The position numbers and the translations under genes are program-made. The notes under the pieces are model-generated. The model made no database searches. It worked only from the letters and a program-made list of their open reading frames with translations, and had not been told where the DNA came from. Shown piece after piece: positions 32,310 to 41,138 of a stretch of 64,000 bases of DNA (positions within the stretch are counted from its first letter, which is position 1; every line of letters starts with the position of its first letter). This stretch comes from Novipirellula artificiosorum (lineage in GTDB: Bacteria > Planctomycetota > Planctomycetia > Pirellulales > Pirellulaceae), in the NCBI RefSeq assembly GCF_007860135.1, contig NZ_SJPV01000019.1, forward strand, positions 62,001 to 126,000, written 5' to 3'.

Positions 32310-33720
32310 ACTGGTTCTCGTCGTCGATGATGAACCTTCGATTTGCTGGGCCTTCCAAAAGATGCTGCAGCAACAAGGTCATCGCGTGATCACGGCATCG
32401 TCGGCGGAAGAAGGCTTAAGGTTGGCCGAGGAACAGAAGCCAGACATGGTCGTTTTGGACGTGCGATTGCCAAAAGAAGATGGCATCACTGCGTTACCCA
32501 AGTTTCGCAAGGCAACCGATAATGCTCCCGTTGTCGTGATCACGGCATTCGGCGATTTGGAAACTGCCGTCGCTGCGGTCCGTGGCGGCGCCAGCGACTA
32601 TTTGACCAAGCCCTTTCGCTTGGAGGACGCCATCCACGTTTGCCGACAAGCGATGGAAAAGTCCGCTCACCGCAACGCGCCGGTTGCGGTCCAAGCGATG
32701 AGCACAAATCACGATTCGATCGTCGGAGCCTCGCCGGCGATGCAATGGGTGTTTCGACAAATCGCGTTGGTCGCCGACAGCGATCTCTCGGTGCTGATTA
32801 CCGGAGAAACCGGAACGGGCAAGGAATTGGTTGCAGCGGCGATCCATCGCCATAGCCGCCGAGCCGAGCAGCCCTACATTCCGATCGCGCCGATCACCCT
32901 CAATCCTGACGTGATCGAAAGCGAGTTGTTCGGACACGTCAAAGGAGCCTTTACGGGTGCGGATGAAGACCGTGCAGGACTGTTTGAACAGGCACAATCG
33001 GGGACGGTGCTGCTTGATGAGATTGGTGACTTGCCGTTGGCCCTGCAAGCAAAACTGCTGCGAGTCCTTGAACAGGGGCAATACTTTCGGGTCGGCGACG
33101 TGCGACCAAGACAAGCCAACGTGCGAATTCTGGCCGCAACGCACTGCAATCTGAACGACGCCGTTCGCGCCGGTGAGTTCCGTGAAGATTTGTTTCATCG
33201 AATGACCGGTGTCCAAATACACTTGCCGCCGCTTCGCGAGCGCCGCGACGACATCGAACTGCTGTGCCAGCACTTTCTTCAATCGATGCAGTACCCAGAC
33301 GCGGAAAGCGCGATCGATGCGACGTTACGGGATGACTTGAAACAGCGCGCCTGGCATGGCAACGTTCGCGAACTAAAAAGCGCCACCGAACACGCCGCCG
33401 TTGTTGCGCGAGGACGAGCACTGAGGCTGAGCGACTTTCCGCCACCTAAACCGAGTCGGAATAATAGCGTTAGCACTCTCGACGGGTCCTTGGAAAAAGA
33501 AATCCGCGTTTGGGCACTCGCCGCAATCGAGAAGCAATCATCCAAATCGCTCCCACTGCACGCTCAATTTCTCTCCACCACCGAACCGGCGTTGTTGAAA
33601 GTCGCGATCGAACATACCGGCGGTAACCGAGCCAAAGCGGCTGAACTGCTGGGAATTCATCGCGGAACGTTGCGTGACCGGCTGCGTGCCTACAAGATCG
33701 ACGAAGGAACCCTTCCCTGA
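32290..33720 (+). CDS. Sigma54-dependent response regulator (NtrC/ZraR type)
   Basis: 476 residues. The receiver domain (about 7-120) has Asp57 in VVLDVRLPKEDG. AAA+ Walker A is GETGTGKE (172-179) and GAFTGA is intact (219-224). Walker B is GTVLLDEIGDL, and the Fis-type helix-turn-helix is GGNRAKAAELLGIHRGTLRD. It should activate sigma54 promoters when phosphorylated by the kinase encoded just upstream. It converges on the decarboxylase gene with 2 nt between stops. The target genes cannot be read from this window. Confidence 0.95.
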   Translation: MTSQEDKLVLVVDDEPSICWAFQKMLQQQGHRVITASSAEEGLRLAEEQKPDMVVLDVRLPKEDGITALPKFRKATDNAPVVVITAFGDLETAVAAVRGGASDYLTKPFRLEDAIHVCRQAMEKSAHRNAPVAVQAMSTNHDSIVGASPAMQWVFRQIALVADSDLSVLITGETGTGKELVAAAIHRHSRRAEQPYIPIAPITLNPDVIESELFGHVKGAFTGADEDRAGLFEQAQSGTVLLDEIGDLPLALQAKLLRVLEQGQYFRVGDVRPRQANVRILAATHCNLNDAVRAGEFREDLFHRMTGVQIHLPPLRERRDDIELLCQHFLQSMQYPDAESAIDATLRDDLKQRAWHGNVRELKSATEHAAVVARGRALRLSDFPPPKPSRNNSVSTLDGSLEKEIRVWALAAIEKQSSKSLPLHAQFLSTTEPALLKVAIEHTGGNRAKAAELLGIHRGTLRDRLRAYKIDEGTLP

Positions 33721-33722
33721 AA

Positions 33723-34694
33723 TTAGTTGTAGTTGGGCGTCGGGGGACGGTAATCCGACAAATCAATCGATTTGAACCAATCGATGGTATGCTTCAAGCC
33801 ATCGGCCAATGGAACTTTGGGCTGCCACCCCAGCTTTTCTTTTGCGAGCGAAATGTCCGGCCGACGGCGGGTTGGGTCATCCGACGGCAGCGGGCGAGTG
33901 ACCAATTGGTTGTTCTTTCCGCAGAGGTCGATCACCTTTTCGGCAAGTTCGCGGATGGTGAACTCATCAGGATTGCCAATGTTGACCGGCCCAATGAACC
34001 CCTCTTCGTTGTTCATCATGCCGATGATCGCGTCGATCAGATCGTCACGGTAACAGAACGATCGCGTTTGGGACCCGTCGCCGAAAATCGTCAAATCGTC
34101 TCCCGCCAAGCTTTGGCGAATGAAGTTCGACACCACACGGCCATCATAAGGATGCATCCGAGGCCCATAGGTATTGAAAATCCGGACAATCCGGATGTCA
34201 ACTTTGTTGGCGCGGTGGTAATCCATGAAAATCGTTTCGGCGACTCGTTTGCCCTCGTCATAGCAAGCACGAATTCCAATCGGGTTGACACTGCCGCGAT
34301 AATCCTCGGTTTGTGGATGAACCTCGGGGTCTCCGTAGACTTCGCTCGTGCTGGCCTGCAGCACCTTGGCGCCACAACGCTTTGCCATCCCCAGCACGTT
34401 GATCGATCCCATCACACTGGTCTTGATCGTCTTGATCGGGTTGTATTGATAGTGCCCGGGGGCAGCCGGGCAAGCCAAATTGTAGATTTGGTCCACTTCC
34501 AAGTGGATCGGCAAGGTGACGTCGTGTCGAATCAACTCAAAGTTTGGCCGCGACAACAGGTGAACGACGTTTGATTTTTGGCTCGTAAAAAAGTTGTCGA
34601 GACAAATCACATCGTGCCCCTGTTCGACAAGCCGTTCGCAAAGGTGCGAACCGAGAAAACCGGCACCGCCGGTGACAAGAATACGTTGGATCAT
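33723..34694 (-). CDS. UDP-glucuronate decarboxylase-like SDR (UXS type)
   Basis: 323 residues of the extended short-chain dehydrogenase family. The NAD-binding motif is GGAGFLGSHLCERL. The catalytic segment is ACYDEGKRVAE with the Tyr-x-x-x-Lys pair. UXS-like signatures include QIYNLACPAAPGHYQYNPIK, ASTSEVYGDPEVHPQ, RIFNTYGPRMHPYDGRVVSN and GDGSQTRSFCYRDD. UXS makes UDP-xylose from UDP-glucuronate for surface polysaccharides. It follows the FHA-sigma54 regulator on the same strand after 58 nt, which suggests the regulator may act on this gene or operon. Confidence 0.93.
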   Translation of the reverse strand: MIQRILVTGGAGFLGSHLCERLVEQGHDVICLDNFFTSQKSNVVHLLSRPNFELIRHDVTLPIHLEVDQIYNLACPAAPGHYQYNPIKTIKTSVMGSINVLGMAKRCGAKVLQASTSEVYGDPEVHPQTEDYRGSVNPIGIRACYDEGKRVAETIFMDYHRANKVDIRIVRIFNTYGPRMHPYDGRVVSNFIRQSLAGDDLTIFGDGSQTRSFCYRDDLIDAIIGMMNNEEGFIGPVNIGNPDEFTIRELAEKVIDLCGKNNQLVTRPLPSDDPTRRRPDISLAKEKLGWQPKVPLADGLKHTIDWFKSIDLSDYRPPTPNYN

Positions 34695-34752
34695 TCCATT
34701 GCTCGCTTGGGTAAAGGATTGAGGTTTGTTAGCGGATCAACTCGGTGGCGGA

Positions 34753-36846
34753 CTAGCCGGCCGAGTACTTTTTGAGTTTGCGGTCGAGCGTGCTTCGCTC
34801 GATTCCCAAAATCGATGCAGCCCGGCTTTTATTGCCATCGGTGTGTCTCAGCACGCGTTCGATGTGATTCTGTTCTAATTCGGCCAGCGACATTTCCACG
34901 GGGGGCCCATCGCTTCGCTTTCTTGCGGCTTCCTCGGACTCTGCCGGCGTCAACGCCAAGTCACTTGCATCAATGATACCTTTTTGGTTCAGCACCACAG
35001 CACGTTCCACGACATTCCTTAGTTCGCGGATGTTGCCCGGCCAATGGTAGGCAAGCAATTGCTTCTGAGCTGCCGGCGTAAAGCCCTCGATCCGGCGGCC
35101 CATCTCAAGATTGAACCGTTTAAGAAAAAACTCGGCAAGCAGCAAACAATCCTGTTCACGCTTCCGCAGCGGTGGCACATAGATTTCCACCACATCCAAC
35201 CGGTAGTACAAATCTTGACGGAACGTCCCTTCGCCAACCATCGCTTGCAAGTCGCGATTCGTTGCCGCGACCACGCGCACGTCGACGCGAATCGGCTCAT
35301 GCCCGCCGACCCGTTCAAACGAGTGGCCTTCGAGCACGCGCAGCAGCTTCGCTTGCAATTCGGCGTTCATCTCGCCAATCTCATCAAGCATCAACGTGCC
35401 ACCGTCGGCCATTTCAAACTTGCCACGCTTCCGCTCGGTCGCTCCGGTAAACGCACCTTTTTCATGTCCAAAGAGCTCACTTTCTAGAAGCGATGCACTG
35501 AGTGCGGCGCAATTTAAGCAAACCAATGGCCCCTCGCGCCGGTCGCTGGCGTGATGCAGTGCCGCCGCCACCAATTCCTTGCCAACGCCCGATTCACCTC
35601 GCACCAAAACGGTTGCAGCCGTAGGAGCCGCCAAGGAAACTTTGTCAATCACATCACGAATCGCTTCGCTCTTGCCAACAATACGAACCTTGTCCCCCAG
35701 TTGTTGTTGCAACAGATCAACACGGCGACGACTGAGACGGAGCGAACGTGTGAGTCGTTGGTGTTCGGCCAGCCGTGACGCGGATTCAGCCAAGATTTCA
35801 GCCACAGCAACGACAAACTGCAGATCCTTGCTTCCTAACGGAGCCATGTCACCCGCCGTGGTCAAATGAATCATCCCTAGCGTCCGGTCGTGATGATCGC
35901 GAATCGGTGCCAAAATCATGCTCTCGACATCGATCTGACCTCGGCTATTTTCAGTCGCCAACTCTCTATCACCAAGAACGTTCCTCGCTAACAGTGCATT
36001 GCCGCCGTCGGCGGTCAGATTTTCCATCAGGGCATCGGGTGGACGACGGTAGCTATGTGCTCCACTTTGACGAGTCGCCACCAATGGCATCTCGTGAATC
36101 GGAAGCGGGCGTTCGACGCGATCACCGATGTAGACGCCCGCGGTATCCAGCTGTAGATGTGCGACCAGGGAATCCAAAGCGGTTTGAACCGCCGAAGTCA
36201 TCTCGTCGAGCCGAGCCAACGTGAAGGCTAGTTTCAACAGGTCGCCCCGGATTGGAGCGGGGTCGTCCAATGCCATTCGTGATGGGGGACGGGTCCCGGT
36301 TGATCGGGGACTGCTCTGGGACGCGAGAACGCTGCGACCGGGCTCGGTTGCCGAATCATGCAAATAATCGCTATGTCGGCGCCGGTCGGTGATCGCGTCG
36401 GCATCCAATTCCATCGTGATTTGGTCGTCGGTCGTTTGTTGGACGCCGCCACCCGAGACAACACCGAGCCTGCCCGAAGGCGTTCCCGCGATGCTGCTTT
36501 CGATCTTCCGAGCGAATTGGATTGCAAAACCTGCGACCCCGATCTTATCGCCATCGGCCAACAACGTTGGCTCGGCGATCCGCCGCAAGTTGACGAAGGT
36601 CCCATTGCGGCTCGCCAAATCCTCTACCACCCATCCGGCAGCCGACCAACCGATTCGCGCGTGACGACGACTCGCCTGGTCACTGCGAATCACAATCTGG
36701 TTCGACGAAGCGCGGCCGATAAACGCTTCGCAGGGGGCCACCAGCCGGAACACATCGCTCCAGCGCCCCGCCGATTGCAGCACCAAATAGGCCCCCGATT
36801 GGATCGTGGCAGGAGAGAGGGGGGCGGCAGGGTCTTTGGTATTCAA
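34753..36846 (-). CDS. FHA-GAF-sigma54 activator
   Basis: 697 residues. An FHA domain (about 18-110; FIGRASSNQIVIRS, SRRHARIG, DLASRNGTFVN) is followed by a low-complexity linker, then a GAF domain (about 205-360). The AAA+ domain has Walker A GESGVGKE, GAFTGA in HEKGAFTGATERKRG and Walker B TLMLDEIGEM. A Fis-type helix-turn-helix ends the protein (GNKSRAASILGIERSTLDRK). It has no receiver domain, so the input is probably phosphothreonine binding through FHA plus a GAF ligand. The start is TTG 36846. It precedes the UXS-type gene by 58 nt. Confidence 0.93.
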   Translation of the reverse strand: MNTKDPAAPLSPATIQSGAYLVLQSAGRWSDVFRLVAPCEAFIGRASSNQIVIRSDQASRRHARIGWSAAGWVVEDLASRNGTFVNLRRIAEPTLLADGDKIGVAGFAIQFARKIESSIAGTPSGRLGVVSGGGVQQTTDDQITMELDADAITDRRRHSDYLHDSATEPGRSVLASQSSPRSTGTRPPSRMALDDPAPIRGDLLKLAFTLARLDEMTSAVQTALDSLVAHLQLDTAGVYIGDRVERPLPIHEMPLVATRQSGAHSYRRPPDALMENLTADGGNALLARNVLGDRELATENSRGQIDVESMILAPIRDHHDRTLGMIHLTTAGDMAPLGSKDLQFVVAVAEILAESASRLAEHQRLTRSLRLSRRRVDLLQQQLGDKVRIVGKSEAIRDVIDKVSLAAPTAATVLVRGESGVGKELVAAALHHASDRREGPLVCLNCAALSASLLESELFGHEKGAFTGATERKRGKFEMADGGTLMLDEIGEMNAELQAKLLRVLEGHSFERVGGHEPIRVDVRVVAATNRDLQAMVGEGTFRQDLYYRLDVVEIYVPPLRKREQDCLLLAEFFLKRFNLEMGRRIEGFTPAAQKQLLAYHWPGNIRELRNVVERAVVLNQKGIIDASDLALTPAESEEAARKRSDGPPVEMSLAELEQNHIERVLRHTDGNKSRAASILGIERSTLDRKLKKYSAG

Positions 36847-37081
36847 AATCCGTCCAGAGAAGCAAAGGAGAGGGCCAAACCGATGGTTTTGGGACGAGAA
36901 TCGGACAGTTTAGCTTAGAATCGGTCAAAGCGTGACGTGCTGGCAAGCCTTTCTGTTGCGATAAGTTTTTCCCGTAGTTATTCTATTGTCTGACACGGCG
37001 ATCGAAAAACCGGCAGCATTCAACTTCCTCACTCGCCCATTTGTACTCAGGTGACGGCGAGATACCTCGGAGATCCTCTTG

Positions 37082-38449
37082 ATGGAATCGGGCAAATTCA
37101 AAACCCTCAGATTCGTGACTTCCCTTGTGGCCGTTGTCTGCGTCGCCACTTCGCTGCATGCGGGATTGAACAACATCGGCGGCCAAGCGGTCGGAGGTGT
37201 CTTAATCAATCCTGAGGGAATCGTCCGAAATGCGACCTTGGAGGAACAACGCGAATTGGCCAATGTCGCTCGTGCCCTCCACCAAGACCCTCAGGGGGAT
37301 CTGACCCAAGCGACCGAGATGCGGATGATCTCGCTCGTCGGTATCCAAAAACAACTCAAAGACTGCCATGACTCGGGAAAACCGATTCCCAGCGACTTGG
37401 TATACATGGCAGGCTTGACTCGGATTGAATACGTCTTCGTCGACCCCGATCGTAACGACATCGTGTTGGCCGGACCAGCGGAACCGTGGACGCTCCGCGA
37501 AGATGGAAGTGTGGTGGGAACGGTTAGCGGAAAATCGACCATGCGATTGGCGGACCTGATCGTCGCTTTGCGAACCGTCGAAACCGCGCGAACCGAGAGC
37601 ATTAGCTGCTCGATCGAACCGACCGCCGAGGGTCGCAATAATCTCCGTCAAATGCTCCGCCGCGTCCAACTTCGTCCTGGTCAAAACCCCTCGATTTTCG
37701 AAGCTCAACTCAAAGAAGCATTTGGACCTCAATTGATCCAATTGACCGGCGTCCCTAAAGATTGCCGCTACGCAAGGATCCTGGTTGCTGCCGATTACGA
37801 CATGAAACGCGTTGCTTTGGCGTTGACCCCCTCGAAGGTCAAGGGCTTGCCGAGCTACTTAGAAATGTCGCAGAACACTCGACATTCGGCGACTCAGAAC
37901 CCGCGCTGGTGGATGGCCTGTAACTACGACACCTTGACCAAAAGCGAGGACGAAATGGCGTGGAAGCTTTCCGGTCAAGGCGTCAAAACGCTCACCGAGC
38001 AGGACGTCGTCGCTGCCGACGGCACCGTCGAAGGATCCGGCAGCAGTGATCCCGTTGCCACCCAATGGGCCAACGCCATGACCGACCACTACGCGGAACT
38101 GGCGAAGCAGATTCCTGTGTTCGGCGATCTGCAAAACATCATGGACATGACCGTCGTCGCAACGTTGATCACTCAAGAACGCCTCGACAGCAAGGCAGAC
38201 ATCGATCTGTCGCTGCTTCAGCAGCAAACCGACGTCGTGGCCTTGACCAGCTACGTGGTTCCCAAAGCCGTCGATCCTCAGTGCAGTTTCATCCGTGGCC
38301 GTGCTGGCTGGGTGGTCACCGCCTCGGGCGGCGTCGAGATCAATGCCTTCGAAGTGGTTGAGCAGCAAGCGGTCGATACCGCCGTGGCTCAATCGCGACA
38401 GACCGCCTTGGCCGCTGCGGGATCGCAGTGGTGGTGGAACAAAAAATAG
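37082..38449 (+). CDS. Exported DUF1598 protein (planctomycete family)
   Basis: About 455 residues. A signal peptide (LRFVTSLVAVVCVATSLHAG) is followed by GGQAVGGVLINPEGIVRN. The family-like region has LVYMAGLTRIEYVFVDPDRN, IVLAGPAEPWTLREDGSVVG, CSIEPTAEGRNNLRQML and RYARILVAADYDMKRVALAL. This matches DUF1598, which is largely restricted to planctomycetes; no activity is known. ATG 37082 has GGAG 9 nt upstream. A palindrome with a T-run follows the stop and could terminate the transcript. It looks like a single-gene unit. Confidence 0.85.
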   Translation: MESGKFKTLRFVTSLVAVVCVATSLHAGLNNIGGQAVGGVLINPEGIVRNATLEEQRELANVARALHQDPQGDLTQATEMRMISLVGIQKQLKDCHDSGKPIPSDLVYMAGLTRIEYVFVDPDRNDIVLAGPAEPWTLREDGSVVGTVSGKSTMRLADLIVALRTVETARTESISCSIEPTAEGRNNLRQMLRRVQLRPGQNPSIFEAQLKEAFGPQLIQLTGVPKDCRYARILVAADYDMKRVALALTPSKVKGLPSYLEMSQNTRHSATQNPRWWMACNYDTLTKSEDEMAWKLSGQGVKTLTEQDVVAADGTVEGSGSSDPVATQWANAMTDHYAELAKQIPVFGDLQNIMDMTVVATLITQERLDSKADIDLSLLQQQTDVVALTSYVVPKAVDPQCSFIRGRAGWVVTASGGVEINAFEVVEQQAVDTAVAQSRQTALAAAGSQWWWNKK

Positions 38450-38477
38450 CTTGAGCCCTTGACTTTTCTGCAATTTA

Positions 38478-38520
38478 AACAATCGTTTAAAACAAGTGTT
38501 TAAACGATTGTTTTTTTTGC
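38478..38520. promoter_or_regulatory. Palindrome with T-run: terminator or TetR operator
   Basis: Arms AACAATCGTTTAAA (38478-38491) and GTTTAAACGATTGTT (38498-38512) are near-perfect inverted repeats. A continuous T-run continues to about 38518. It lies between DUF1598 and tetR. It fits an AT-rich rho-independent terminator for the former and equally well an operator for the TetR gene starting 16 nt beyond the arm. The two roles may coexist. Confidence 0.7.
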
Positions 38521-38527
38521 AGGATCC

Positions 38528-39274
38528 TTGCTTTTGGTTTCCAGTCAACCCGCTTCCTCGCTGCCCCCAACGCCCGAAACCGATTTGGTTGGGGAAATCG
38601 ACACGCGAACACGCCTGTTGGCGGCCGCTGGGCCGATCTTTGCCCACCACGGTTTCAACCGAGCCACCGTTCGCGAAATTTGCTCCGCGGCCAAGGTGAA
38701 CATTGCCTCGGTTGGATACTATTTCGGCGACAAGTTGGGGCTCTATCGTGGGGTGATTGCTCAGATTCACGAATCGCGTGAACAGGCGTTCCCAGTGCCT
38801 GCTGTCTCCGACGACGACCCTCGCCTCAGACTGCACCTGCTGATTCACACCCTACTATCTCGGATGGTTACCTCGGATCAGGATGCTTGGGAAACCGATT
38901 TGCTGATGCGAGAGATGCAGAATCCAACACCGGTGCTCAAGGAGTTGGTGCGTGATTCGTTTCAGCCCATGTTTGAGCAGCTCAAATCGGTTATCCGTGG
39001 GCTGATCCATCGTGACGCCTCGCAAGTCGTCGTCGACCAGCTTGCACTCAGCGCCGTGGGGCAGTGTTTGTATTACCGAGTGGGACAAAGCGTTCTCAAC
39101 ATTCTGATTCCCGATTCCGAACGGTGCCAACATTACGATGTTCAGTCGTTGAGTGAGCATGTGACCGCAGTGATCCTTGCCGCGACCTCCTGCGCGAACC
39201 ACTCGGAATCGGCTGAAAACTCATCCAACTTGCTTCATCAAAAAAGCGAACTCATCAAACTACTTAACTCCTAA
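38528..39274 (+). CDS. TetR-family repressor (CerR/YbiH-like)
   Basis: 248 residues. The DNA-binding N-terminus has RTRLLAAAGPIFAHHGFNRA, TVREICSAAKVNIASVGYYF and GDKLGLYRGVIAQI. The larger C-terminal ligand domain resembles DUF1956. The start is TTG 38528, or TTG 38534, which sits better relative to AGGA at 38521-38524. The adaptor and RND pump follow after 40 nt and by overlap, so this is the local repressor of a multidrug-type exporter. The palindrome at 38478-38512 is the probable operator. Confidence 0.9.
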   Translation: MLLVSSQPASSLPPTPETDLVGEIDTRTRLLAAAGPIFAHHGFNRATVREICSAAKVNIASVGYYFGDKLGLYRGVIAQIHESREQAFPVPAVSDDDPRLRLHLLIHTLLSRMVTSDQDAWETDLLMREMQNPTPVLKELVRDSFQPMFEQLKSVIRGLIHRDASQVVVDQLALSAVGQCLYYRVGQSVLNILIPDSERCQHYDVQSLSEHVTAVILAATSCANHSESAENSSNLLHQKSELIKLLNS

Positions 39275-39314
39275 ACGTCATCCATCAATTCAAGTGTACG
39301 AAAACGAAATGTGA

Positions 39315-41138
39315 ATGACTTCCGTTTCGAACCTTTTGGATAACCACACGATCATGTCTCAATCTGTACCTGAAACGGATTCACTGCCTGTGACTTCCTA
39401 CAGCGCATCCACTTCACACGTTGTCGGCCACACAGCATCCAAGCCTCTGCGGCGACGCGAAGCGACATCCCGATGGATGTTATTCAACTTCGTGATTCCG
39501 ATTGGAATTGTGGTGGCGGCTGCGGGGTTTGTGATCGCGCTTGGATCCGTTCAACCCTCGCAACGTCCTCCAGCCGATGCCAGTTTCGCTGGCCGCATGC
39601 AGGCCTTGATGCCCGTGCGTGTCGAGCGAATCCGTCCGCTATCGGATTTCAACCAGCAATTGCAGATGAAGGTGGATGGCACAGTCGTCCCCTTCCGTGA
39701 AGTTGCGCTGGCGACGGAGGTCGCTGGGAGAATCATCTTCAAATCGGATCGGTGCGAAGCGGGATCGTATGTCAACAGCGGCGATCTTTTGATGAAGATT
39801 GATCCGACCGACTATGAACTCGAAGCCCAACGTTTGTCACGGCTTCAAGAACAAGAGTACGAAGCGCTCGGCGAGGTCGACCAAGAAATGGTCAACACCA
39901 AACGCTTGATCGAACTAGCCATCCAAGATGAAAGCCTACAACAGCGTGAAGTCGACCGGTTTCGTACGATGCCGAGCGGATACGCCAGCGAGGGGGAGAT
40001 TGACAAAGCGAAACGAGCATTGTTGCAAGCGACGCAAGCGCGAATGAACAACGAGAACCAACTCGATTTATTGCGAAAACGGAGATCGCGACTGGAAGCA
40101 TCGGAGCGATTGGCGGAGGCTCAGCTGGAAGTTGCCAAAACCAACCTAAAACGTACGGAAATCCGATCCCCGATCGACGGGGTGATCGTTAGCGAGAACG
40201 CCGAATTGAATTCCTTCATCGCTCGCGGGAATCCAATCGTCACCATCGAAGACACGTCGAAGGTGGAGGTCGCGACGAGTCTAAGGATGGACCAACTTTA
40301 TTGGGTCTTGGACCAAACCAACAATGCGGAGAACACGACGTCCGCAGATGACCAGAACTCACGCGGCTATGACCTGCCGGAAACACCCGCGATTGTGGAG
40401 TTCGAGATTTCGGGCCGCGATGGGCTGACGTACCAGTGGGACGGCCGCTTGTTGAGTTACGACGGCATTGGCCTTGACACCAACACGCGCACGGTTCCGG
40501 TGCGAATTGTGGTCGACAACCCACAGCGGTTTAGGCGCAAAAGCAAGCGTGATGAAGCCCCCCAGGAAGTCACACGAGACTCCACGAGACCAACCACCTT
40601 GGTGCGAGGCATGTTCGTCACGGTGAAGTTACTGATCGCCCCCAGGACCCCGATGGTGGTGATTCCGGCCCAGGGATTGAAACCTGGCAATCGTGCCTGG
40701 CAATTCCTGCCTGACGATACCGTGCTGGAAGAATCCGCAAAAACGGCCTCGACCGCTGACGGCGATGCCACGGAGGATACTTCGCCGGCCCAATCCACCC
40801 CCGCAACCACCACGCCCTTGACGACCATGGATCGCAAGCTTGAAGGATTCGATCCGTTGCTTTGGCAAGCCGGCCGAGTGATCAATCGCGATTCCATTTT
40901 TCCGGTCGATACGCTTTCGATTGAAGGGACCGAGCAAACCTTGGTCGATCCCTCGCTCAATTTCACGAAGAAGAAGTGGTGGGTCTGTGAAGTTCAGGAT
41001 CAATCGATGCTGGCGGGGGCCTATGTGGTCGTCTCGCCAGTGGGAGCGACCGGGGATCAACCGATTCCCGCCCGTATCCGACGGCCTGAACTTGCCGACG
41101 ACTCTACAGCCGAAGCAAATGATGGAGCTGCAGAATGA
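39315..41138 (+). CDS. RND periplasmic adaptor (long form)
   Basis: 607 residues, longer than typical AcrA (about 400). The anchor is at about 55-76. Lipoyl halves are EVAGRIIFKSDRCEAGSYV and RSPIDGVIVSENAELNSFI. A long helical hairpin (about 165-270) is rich in Gln and Arg. Beta-barrel regions follow, with an acidic/Thr-rich insertion near 480-500 before the C-terminal domain. The start could be ATG 39315 or ATG 39354 (MSQSVPE). It overlaps the RND gene by 4 nt (ATGA) and is its obligate partner. Confidence 0.9.
   Translation: MTSVSNLLDNHTIMSQSVPETDSLPVTSYSASTSHVVGHTASKPLRRREATSRWMLFNFVIPIGIVVAAAGFVIALGSVQPSQRPPADASFAGRMQALMPVRVERIRPLSDFNQQLQMKVDGTVVPFREVALATEVAGRIIFKSDRCEAGSYVNSGDLLMKIDPTDYELEAQRLSRLQEQEYEALGEVDQEMVNTKRLIELAIQDESLQQREVDRFRTMPSGYASEGEIDKAKRALLQATQARMNNENQLDLLRKRRSRLEASERLAEAQLEVAKTNLKRTEIRSPIDGVIVSENAELNSFIARGNPIVTIEDTSKVEVATSLRMDQLYWVLDQTNNAENTTSADDQNSRGYDLPETPAIVEFEISGRDGLTYQWDGRLLSYDGIGLDTNTRTVPVRIVVDNPQRFRRKSKRDEAPQEVTRDSTRPTTLVRGMFVTVKLLIAPRTPMVVIPAQGLKPGNRAWQFLPDDTVLEESAKTASTADGDATEDTSPAQSTPATTTPLTTMDRKLEGFDPLLWQAGRVINRDSIFPVDTLSIEGTEQTLVDPSLNFTKKKWWVCEVQDQSMLAGAYVVVSPVGATGDQPIPARIRRPELADDSTAEANDGAAE

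Noticed and set aside
36847..37081. Possible RNA gene upstream of DUF1598
   Set aside because: No cloverleaf, T-run terminator or conserved RNA motif could be made out.
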